A DNA stretch of 6,056 bases. Origin: Pseudomonadota bacterium. GTDB lineage: Bacteria > Desulfobacterota > Desulfobulbia > Desulfobulbales > JAGXFP01. The notes under the pieces were generated by a model. The model was given only the letters and a program-made list of their open reading frames with translations, was not told the DNA's origin and did not search any database. Numbering within the stretch: position 1 is the first letter of the stretch; each line of letters starts with the position of its first letter. This document shows, one piece after another, positions 1 to 4,820 of the stretch. The stretch covers positions 1 through 6,056 of the forward strand of contig DAOVJK010000196.1 in NCBI GenBank assembly GCA_030673265.1. The letters run 5' to 3'. The position numbers and the translations under genes are program-made.

Positions 1-22
1 AAAATGATAAAATCTTTTTCAC
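1..22 (-). CDS. Start of a third leftward gene, truncated by the window edge
   Basis: Read leftward, a GTG at 22-20 opens a frame that stays open to the edge and encodes V(M)-K-K-I-L-S-F. A strong Shine-Dalgarno (AAAGGAG, 37-31) sits 8 nt upstream of the GTG, which is the ideal distance. Two lysines followed by hydrophobic residues are typical of the start of a signal peptide, so the product may be exported like the two genes before it; this is inference from seven codons. The gene begins about 34 nt after the stop of the 378-aa gene on the same strand, consistent with a shared operon. Nothing can be said of its function. An alternative is that this frame is an extension of the preceding gene, because it is one base out of register with it across a G8 tract. 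Confidence 0.6.
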
Positions 23-30
23 AGGCTTTA

Positions 31-37
31 CTCCTTT
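31..37 (-). promoter_or_regulatory. Ribosome binding site that supports the truncated GTG-start gene
   Basis: On the minus strand this reads AAAGGAG, a near-perfect Shine-Dalgarno, with 8 nt before the GTG at 22-20. It is the best ribosome binding site in the window and the main reason for calling a separate gene there. Confidence 0.65.
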
Positions 38-56
38 GGTAATATTTTTCTTTCTC

Positions 57-1193
57 TCATCCCCCCCCTTGGGGGACAATCTCATAATAACGGCTGTTAC
101 GGCCGGAATTAACTCGAACAAAACGACCATCGCTGGAAAGTTCCACAGAGGCTGGCTTCCGGGAAATTTTCTGTAAGGCAAGCATTTCACCGCTTAAGAT
201 ATCATAGACCCAGATCGCCGGGTGTCTGCTGACTCCGACCAGAAAACGGCCGGATGGGGCAAAAGCGATGTCGACAATCTCCCTGGATTTAGGCCGCCTG
301 ACCCCGGGCACATCTCGCGCCAGCTGGAAAGAGGTCACCCGGCGGCCCTTACGAAAATCGAAGACCTGGAATTCCGCCGTATCCAAGCGGCGACGACGCT
401 GCAGATCTATATCGGTTTTGAGAATCCCAACTGCACCGATCCGCATCCCCTTATCAAGAACCTTACATGTGATCTTGCTCTTTTTGCCGATGGAGTTACT
501 AGCGATGTCGGCCAGGCGGGCGGCCTCATCGCTACTCATCTTCTTCTGTTCCATAAACACTGCGGCAGGGGCCTCGGAACCAAGCTCAAGCAACTGCACC
601 GAGGCCTTTTCCGGCAGGGGCATCATCACCAGCCCGGCCTCGATCTCCTGGAAGATATCAGCCACGGCAGCAAGAATCGCTACTTTCCGGGCCGCTTCCG
701 CCGTCGCCCCGAGCCATTCCGGCATCCCGTAAAAACCGTTCTGGGGCTCGCTGGTTCTCTGGTCAAAAAGCTCCCCGCTTTCATTACTTCTGCAGGCAAT
801 CGTCACCGTGGAGGAGGCCAGGCTGTACGTCCCTAGTCCGCCGGAACTTTCCACCCTGGCACTGACATCGACCAGGACATCAACCCGGTACTTGGCCTGG
901 ATCTCGTCAAGCCTGTCTTCATTGCCCAGCAGCAGAGCTTCCATCACCTTGTCTTCCAACATCCGGTCCAGGGTTTCCGGGTCAACTATCCTGTACTTCC
1001 CGGTATCGGCAAAACCCTTGGCAATAATATTATTCAGGCTGACCTGTTCATTTTCATGCAGAGTCGGGCTTTTCACCACGAAAACAGCCAGGCTGCGCTG
1101 CCCCTCGGCCAGAGCCGGCAGGGCTGCAGCCAGGACCAACAACAGACTGGCAAGCCCTGCCAGGATCCTGCTCCTCATAAAAATTATCATCAT
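57..1193 (-). CDS. Exported protein with CsgG/TolB-N-like N-terminal half and WD40-like C-terminus
   Basis: 378-aa protein of unrecognised name. Residues 7-29 form a clear Sec signal peptide: an RSR n-region, a Leu/Ala-rich core, and an ALA motif with predicted cleavage after Ala29. There is no lipobox cysteine. Residues about 33-185 show a pattern seen in CsgG, TolB-N and FlgT middle domains: a first strand (SLAVFVV), a helix, 'KYRIVD', a helix, then 'KYRVDVLVDVSARV', where a strand-forming element asks whether a factor is present. This assignment is by pattern only. Residues 266-269 are RRRR. Residues about 305-341 and 346-373 look like two WD40-type blades ('DIAFAPSGRFLVGV', 'WVYDILSGE', 'ELSSDGRFVRV'), too few for a complete propeller. 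The gene starts two bases after the stop of the upstream 491-aa gene, suggesting coupled translation. The first ATGs are at 1193 and 1190; the ATG at 1178 (residue 6) gives a more typical signal peptide, but none has a strong ribosome binding site. The stop immediately follows a G8 run. The coding call is firm, the domain calls are tentative. Confidence 0.85.
   Translation of the reverse strand: MMIIFMRSRILAGLASLLLVLAAALPALAEGQRSLAVFVVKSPTLHENEQVSLNNIIAKGFADTGKYRIVDPETLDRMLEDKVMEALLLGNEDRLDEIQAKYRVDVLVDVSARVESSGGLGTYSLASSTVTIACRSNESGELFDQRTSEPQNGFYGMPEWLGATAEAARKVAILAAVADIFQEIEAGLVMMPLPEKASVQLLELGSEAPAAVFMEQKKMSSDEAARLADIASNSIGKKSKITCKVLDKGMRIGAVGILKTDIDLQRRRRLDTAEFQVFDFRKGRRVTSFQLARDVPGVRRPKSREIVDIAFAPSGRFLVGVSRHPAIWVYDILSGEMLALQKISRKPASVELSSDGRFVRVNSGRNSRYYEIVPQGGG
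61..68. repeat. C8/G8 homopolymer at the 3' end of the 378-aa gene
   Basis: Eight consecutive C on the plus strand read as G8 in the coding sense and encode the final Gly residues, directly before the TGA at 59-57. Such runs are prone to slippage and to sequencing indels. A short complement (GGGGG, 71-75) lies two bases away, so a tight hairpin is possible, but no T-run follows on either strand and I do not call a terminator. Confidence 0.8.
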
Positions 1194-1195
1194 CT

Positions 1196-2671
1196 CTAGC
1201 GTCCCGCCTCGGCAACAACCCGGTTTCTGTCCATGGTGACAATCCTGATCGACAGTTTTTTCTCGAAAGTCCTGGCGACGTCCCTCAGGCTTGAGGTGGT
1301 CGTAACAGTAAAAACCGCCGCCCCGTCAATCAGCTGCGGTTCACTCACCGCCCAGATTTCCGACATATTTTTGATTATCCGGAAATAATCATCACTCTGG
1401 GTAAACGAACTGTTTTTAACCGTCAACTCAAAGATTTTTTTGCTGCCACCGGTTTTAGCCAGAACAACCCTGCCGGCCCGGCTTTCGGAAAGTTCATATC
1501 CCGCAAATTTTTTCTGCAGAGATGACGCCAGTTCGCCTAGCGTTCCCTGGACTTTAAGGTTGTAAACAAGTTTCCCCCTGATACTACCTCTGGATTTGAC
1601 ACTTTCAGGGACAATCTGCTTTATGCGGCGCAGCTTACCCCCTATCTCCCCATCCAGATGGGCCTCGGTTCCGGCAAAGATTAGTTCATAAGGAGAATAG
1701 TACACGGTCTGCACCCAGTTAAGCATCAGGTCGGTAAAAAGCCTGGGGACCGCACCTTCCAGAACCTTGTCCTTGGCAAATTTCCGGGCCGCCACCGGCC
1801 CCGAGCCCGCGGTTGCACTACCCTTGTCAAAGACCTCATGAATCGTGATCTCCCGGGTGGAGGTGGAAAGATTAATGATATTCCAGGTCAGTTCCGAATG
1901 GTACCTGTACATGGGTACAACAATATCCCTACCGGCCCCCCGAATCTTCTTATCAATTTTCAGCAGAAAAGAAGTTTTGATTTCACCGACAATGATTACA
2001 TCAAAATCGTTTTTTCTGCCCAGCTCAACCCAATCCGGTTTATCGGCCATTGATCCGGCCAAGGTCGGCAAACTAAGGAAATAAAAATCAGGGTTCCTTT
2101 TTTTGAAATACTTCTGGATCCTGCTCTCGGAATGCAAGTCCGGGTCGGCAAGGGTCTCCCGGCCATTCTCATCGACAACCTTTTCGACAATCGCCATGGC
2201 TATCCTGGGGCTGTTGATACTCTCATAAATTGCCGGGATATCGATCCTCGCCTCAATGGAGCTTTCGAGCAACGCCTTGTCCAAGGCAGGCGGGCTGACA
2301 ATAATGGCGTAATTCTGGTAATAAATACCGTCCTTAACAAAAGACTGGCCAACCTTTTTAACCCCCCGGACAAAGCCGGACATCTTGGTATAGACCTTGT
2401 CGTAAACCAGGGTGAAATTTTCGACCATGCTCGCCGAGCTGATTTCCTCGCCGACAATCTTCCGGACCGCTTCCTGCATGGCATAACGCTTTGCCGCCCG
2501 TTCTCGGTCCGAGGCGTCGGCCGCGGCTTCGCCCATCTGCTCGGTGGCCGTCTCATCTCTCTCCCAACCGAGAAAAACCCCGTCAGTGCTTCCGGCAAAA
2601 CTACCAGACGCATGAATGGCAACGGTGAAAATCATCAACAACAAAACCACAAGCATTCTAAACTTTCTCAT
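1196..2671 (-). CDS. Exported LPP20/FlgT-like protein with duplicated C-terminal module
   Basis: 491-aa protein, probably periplasmic. Residues 1-26 are a Sec signal peptide (MRKFR, then a Leu/Val/Ile core, then a small-residue region near ASGSFAG); there is no lipobox cysteine. Residues about 56-137 match the pattern of the N-terminal domain of the flagellar protein FlgT and LPP20-type lipoproteins: a helix rich in R/A/Q ('YAMQEAVRKIVG'), 'SSASMVENFTLVYDKVY', 'SGFVRGVKKV', then 'DGIYYQNYAIIVS'. Residues about 155-330 contain strand-helix elements ('PRIAMAIVEKVV', 'FDVIIVGEIKTSF') like FlgT middle or TolB-N/CsgG-type domains. Residues 343-405 and 424-488 look like two copies of one module, each with a hydrophobic strand, a helix containing 'KK' and a closing 'RVV-A'. 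FlgT stabilises the flagellar H ring in Vibrio, but no flagellar gene is visible here, so I give no symbol. The start is fixed by GAGGGG just upstream (spacing 2-4 nt, short). It appears to be first gene of a leftward operon. Coding is certain, family assignment moderate. Confidence 0.85.
   Translation of the reverse strand: MRKFRMLVVLLLMIFTVAIHASGSFAGSTDGVFLGWERDETATEQMGEAAADASDRERAAKRYAMQEAVRKIVGEEISSASMVENFTLVYDKVYTKMSGFVRGVKKVGQSFVKDGIYYQNYAIIVSPPALDKALLESSIEARIDIPAIYESINSPRIAMAIVEKVVDENGRETLADPDLHSESRIQKYFKKRNPDFYFLSLPTLAGSMADKPDWVELGRKNDFDVIIVGEIKTSFLLKIDKKIRGAGRDIVVPMYRYHSELTWNIINLSTSTREITIHEVFDKGSATAGSGPVAARKFAKDKVLEGAVPRLFTDLMLNWVQTVYYSPYELIFAGTEAHLDGEIGGKLRRIKQIVPESVKSRGSIRGKLVYNLKVQGTLGELASSLQKKFAGYELSESRAGRVVLAKTGGSKKIFELTVKNSSFTQSDDYFRIIKNMSEIWAVSEPQLIDGAAVFTVTTTSSLRDVARTFEKKLSIRIVTMDRNRVVAEAGR
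1208..1645 (-). repeat. Degenerate tandem protein module encoded in the 491-aa gene
   Basis: Residues 343-405 and 424-488 of the 491-aa product align by eye: 'LRRIKQI' with 'YFRIIKNM', 'GKLVYNLKVQGTLGELASS' with 'GAAVFTVTTTSSLRDVART', 'LQKKFAGYELSESRAGRVVLA' in shortened form with 'FEKKLSIRIVTMDRNRVVAEA'. The shared pattern is strand, helix, K-K, strand and a closing R-V-V-x-A. The offset is about 83 residues. No nucleotide repeat is obvious, so the duplication is old. Confidence 0.4.
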
Positions 2672-2673
2672 AA

Positions 2674-2679
2674 CCCCTC
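2674..2679 (-). promoter_or_regulatory. Ribosome binding site of the 491-aa gene
   Basis: On the minus strand GAGGGG lies two bases before the ATG at 2671-2669. The spacing is short, but it supports this ATG over the internal Met6, for which the same site would be about 17 nt away. Confidence 0.5.
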
Positions 2680-2719
2680 ATTGCCTTATAAAGGCCTGCC
2701 TATTCACTTCTGATTGCCA

Positions 2720-2733
2720 CGGCTCTTCAGCCG
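2720..2733. other. Short hairpin in the leader of the leftward operon
   Basis: CGGCT and AGCCG form a perfect 5-bp stem around a 4-nt loop (CTTC). An alternative pairing uses GCC 2716-2718 with GGC 2733-2735 and a two-base bulge. No T-run follows on either strand. It lies between the proposed minus-strand promoter and the start of the 491-aa gene, so it would be transcribed in that leader. Confidence 0.35.
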
Positions 2734-2785
2734 GCAGGCTTAGATTATTCCAGGGAACCGTAATTGCCAGCCCCTGTCCAGTTGG

Positions 2786-2815
2786 ATATTACCCTGACTT
2801 TTCATGACCACGCAA
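2786..2815 (-). promoter_or_regulatory. Candidate sigma70-type promoter for the leftward operon
   Basis: On the minus strand, TTGCGT (2815-2810) and TAATAT (2791-2786) are separated by 18 bp. The match to TTGACA/TATAAT is partial. It would give a leader of roughly 110 nt before the ATG at 2671. No other pair on this strand looked better, but this is a by-eye call. Confidence 0.3.
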
Positions 2816-2891
2816 CGGTCTATAATTTCTCTCCAGAATCTTCCAGCAATAATCTAATATATTTGAATTGCCATAACCAGCGCATATTTTG

Positions 2892-2919
2892 TTGTGGCAT
2901 TGCCTTTTTAGAGTAAAAT
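2892..2919 (+). promoter_or_regulatory. Candidate sigma70-type promoter for the MutS-like gene
   Basis: TTGTGG (2892-2897) and TAAAAT (2914-2919) are 16 bp apart, a moderate match, about 90 nt before the ATG at 3009. The CATTGCCTT repeat lies in the spacer. A competing candidate is the perfect TATAAT at 2821-2826, with a weak TTTTCA (2799-2804) at 16 bp. Confidence 0.3.
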
Positions 2920-3008
2920 GGCCAAGCAAGATGGTAACAGTGGCTCAGGTTTACAATAAATGACCCGGCCTGTTTTTTTATAAATTTTTGTTATAGAGTT
3001 GATCCCCC

Positions 3009-4616
3009 ATGAGTATGGAAAGCGAAAAGCTCATCATCGAGCTGAATTACCGCAACGATATCATCGACGAACGCAACGAAGACACGCCCTTTGACAGCCG
3101 GAAAATGTTCAACCTGCTCACGGAAACGGTGGTCGACAAACGCACCCTGCAACTGGTCGAAATCCATAACCTGTTCGAGGCCATGGACCACACCATAACC
3201 AAGGTCGGCTCAGCGCGGCTTTTCCATTCCCTGGCCAATCCGTCCGAATCGATCGAACTGATCCATGCCAAACAGGACTCGTTCTGCGAACTGGAAAGCA
3301 ACGTTAAACTGCAAAGCGCCATCGTCGAATTCCTGACCGTCTTCAGCCATGGCGAAAACAATCTTTTCAAATTTCTCAATGCCCATATGCAGGCCATCCT
3401 GCCATACCATGATTTCATTGAGGCCACCAAAACCATCGAGTACATGATGGCGGCGGCCAAAGCCCCCAAACCGGAAACTGTCTACCTCGACTCACTATTC
3501 AAAAGTATTCTTAGTTTCGTCGGCTCACCAACCGCGAACCTGGTCTCCGGCCCACGCTACCGAACCATGAAGGGACTCAAGTCCACCGGGGAAAAGAAAT
3601 CATTTTTCCACCTCCCTTTCCGACCATCACGCTTTACCTTCGGCTCCTTCCTGCCGGCCATGCCCGGTCTCCTCTTCGGAGCCGGCTGGCTGTTCGGCTT
3701 CATGAATGAAGGCCTGGCCTTCACCTTTTTCATGCTGACGGCCTGGATCAGTCTGTTCGGAATCCTCTACGGTGGGGTGATCAAACCAATCTTCGATTAC
3801 GAGACCGCAATCCTGCCAATCAGAAACAGGTTGATCAACTCCAACCGGTTCGGCTCGGCAATTGAAGCGGTAGCGGCGATCGACGAGCTGATGTCGTTCG
3901 TCAACTTCAACCAGGTGGCCCATCACCCGACCTGCATGCCGGAATTTACCAACAACCGCTACCACCATTTTATCGCCACGGAGCTGCGGAACCCGACCCA
4001 GGCAGCCACCGACCTCTCTTACGTCCCGAACAACATCACCCTCGACGACTGCCGAGCCACCTTCATTACCGGGCCCAACAGCGGCGGTAAAACCACGATC
4101 TGCAAAACCATCGTCCAGAACCAGATCCTCGGTCAGATCGGCGCGCCGGTTATGGCCAGTTCCGCCCGGATCAACATGGCCGACCGCATCACTTACCAGG
4201 CCCCGGCCTTCGACACCCTGATCGATGAGGAGGGCCGCTTCGGCACCGAACTTAAGGTGACCAGGGATATCTTCTACGCGACCACCCCCAAAAGCCTGGT
4301 CATTCTCGACGAGATTGCCGAAGGTACCACTACCCACGAGAAAATGAGCCTGTCCGGTCAAATCATGGAAGGCTTCTATACGATTGGCCACAATACCCTG
4401 CTGGTCACGCACAGCTCCGAACTGGTCGAACACTTTCGCCTGCAAAACAAAGGCCAGTACCTGCAGGTGGAATTTGCCGACAAAAAACCGACCCATCGGC
4501 TGGTGCCCGGCATCTCCACCGAGAGTCATGCCCTGCGGGTTGCTTCCAAGATCGGCTTCTCACCGGATGACATCCGCGAACATCTCAAAGACAAGGGCTA
4601 CATCGCGAGTTCATAG
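3009..4616 (+). CDS. Membrane-anchored MutS-family ATPase lacking mismatch-recognition domains
   Basis: 535-aa protein. Residues about 60-170 resemble the MutS core/lever region ('ARLFHSLANPSESIELIHAKQDSFCEL'-type pattern, given here as key parts: ARLFHSL, NP, IELIHAKQD, EL). Residues about 213-231 and 236-256 are two hydrophobic segments joined by a four-residue turn (MNEG), with basic residues on both outer sides (K190-R209; K259, R272, R274), which predicts a hairpin with both soluble parts in the cytoplasm. The C-terminal MutS ATPase is complete by motif: 'YVPNNITL' before the nucleotide site, Walker A GPNSGGKTT (355-363, K361), Walker B SLVILDEIAEGTTTHE (429-444, D434/E435), 'TLLVTHSSEL' with H468, and 'GISTESHALRVASKIG' (501-516). 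MutS has GPNMGGKST and LDEIGRGTST, so Ser358 and Glu438 differ. There is no N-terminal Phe-x-Glu mismatch-binding domain and no Smr domain, so canonical mismatch repair is unlikely; the true role is unknown. No strong ribosome binding site precedes the ATG; the ATG at 3015 is an alternative. Confidence 0.92.
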   Translation: MSMESEKLIIELNYRNDIIDERNEDTPFDSRKMFNLLTETVVDKRTLQLVEIHNLFEAMDHTITKVGSARLFHSLANPSESIELIHAKQDSFCELESNVKLQSAIVEFLTVFSHGENNLFKFLNAHMQAILPYHDFIEATKTIEYMMAAAKAPKPETVYLDSLFKSILSFVGSPTANLVSGPRYRTMKGLKSTGEKKSFFHLPFRPSRFTFGSFLPAMPGLLFGAGWLFGFMNEGLAFTFFMLTAWISLFGILYGGVIKPIFDYETAILPIRNRLINSNRFGSAIEAVAAIDELMSFVNFNQVAHHPTCMPEFTNNRYHHFIATELRNPTQAATDLSYVPNNITLDDCRATFITGPNSGGKTTICKTIVQNQILGQIGAPVMASSARINMADRITYQAPAFDTLIDEEGRFGTELKVTRDIFYATTPKSLVILDEIAEGTTTHEKMSLSGQIMEGFYTIGHNTLLVTHSSELVEHFRLQNKGQYLQVEFADKKPTHRLVPGISTESHALRVASKIGFSPDDIREHLKDKGYIASS

Positions 4617-4679
4617 CTGGACCGAATTCAAGCTCTCTCCAACCGGAACATGTTTGACCACTGCCGACGCTGACCAGCC

Positions 4680-4696
4680 TCTCCCGGTTCGGGAGG
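4680..4696. other. Hairpin after the MutS-like gene, no T-run
   Basis: CTCCCG (4681-4686) and CGGGAG (4690-4695) form a 6-bp stem around GTT, extended by a T-G pair. It lies about 65 nt after the stop of the MutS-like gene. Neither strand shows a following T-run, so it is not a standard intrinsic terminator. It could stabilise a transcript end or be chance in GC-rich DNA. Confidence 0.4.
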
Positions 4697-4770
4697 AAAC
4701 AAGCCCGGCAAATTCCTGAAATCGGCCCAGGCAGCTCGAACTCGCCAGCCCCGGCAAGGCAGAATTTTAC

Positions 4771-4787
4771 CGACAAGCCCCTTGTCG
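4771..4787. promoter_or_regulatory. Perfect inverted repeat upstream of hrpB
   Basis: CGACAAG and CTTGTCG are perfect 7-bp arms around CCC. It ends 33 bp before the hrpB ATG. It could be a protein-binding operator or a leader hairpin; without a T-run on the downstream side it is not a normal terminator. TTGTCG inside the right arm could double as a weak -35 element, with TAAGCA 17 bp on as a very poor -10. Confidence 0.4.
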
Positions 4788-4820
4788 TAACAATGATTGC
4801 CTGGTAAGCAGATCCTGATT

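Larger units (their letters stand above)
2679..2906 (+). repeat. Five dispersed copies of ATTGCC in the divergent spacer
   Basis: ATTGCC occurs at 2680, 2713, 2763, 2867 and 2899, always on the plus strand. Three copies extend to ATTGCCA. The outermost two share the 9-mer CATTGCCTT (2679-2687 and 2898-2906). Start-to-start distances are 33, 50, 104 and 32 bp. One further copy lies in the hrpB leader at 4796. The pattern could mark sites for a DNA-binding protein; that is inference only. Confidence 0.45.
2672..3008. other. Divergent intergenic region between the leftward operon and the MutS-like gene
   Basis: 337 bp without a convincing gene. It is AT-richer than the flanking coding DNA. It holds a ribosome binding site for the 491-aa gene, candidate promoters in both directions, a short hairpin at 2720-2733, and five copies of ATTGCC on the plus strand. 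The last 35 bp before the MutS-like start are very T/A-rich. I see no tRNA, riboswitch or insertion sequence. A 13-codon frame from the ATG at 2918 to the TAA at 2957-2959 is too short to call. Confidence 0.8.

Noticed and set aside
61..75. C8-TT-G5 as an intrinsic terminator for the leftward operon
   Set aside because: The loop would be two bases and no T-run follows on the minus strand. A further gene with a good ribosome binding site starts just downstream.
222..836. Plus-strand open frames opposite the 378-aa gene
   Set aside because: The minus-strand frame has a signal peptide and domain-like patterns and fits the operon. The plus-strand translations are rich in Arg, His and Pro and show no family pattern.
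2132..2713. 193-codon plus-strand frame opposite the 491-aa gene
   Set aside because: It is antisense to the conserved FlgT/LPP20-like N-terminal domain and signal peptide, and has no motif of its own.
2892..2910. TGGCATTGCC as a sigma54 promoter
   Set aside because: The required GG-N10-GC spacing is absent.
2918..2959. 13-codon frame (MAKQDGNSGSGLQ) ahead of the MutS-like gene
   Set aside because: No ribosome binding site and too short to support. A leader peptide role cannot be shown from one sequence.
2950..2984. TTTACA with TATAAA as a promoter for the MutS-like gene
   Set aside because: The spacer is 23 bp, too long for sigma70.
3627..4529. Long open frame of 300 codons on the minus strand inside the MutS-like gene
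   Set aside because: The plus-strand frame carries complete MutS ATPase motifs. The antisense product is Gly/Val/Asp-rich with no recognisable motif, as expected for the shadow of GC-rich coding DNA.
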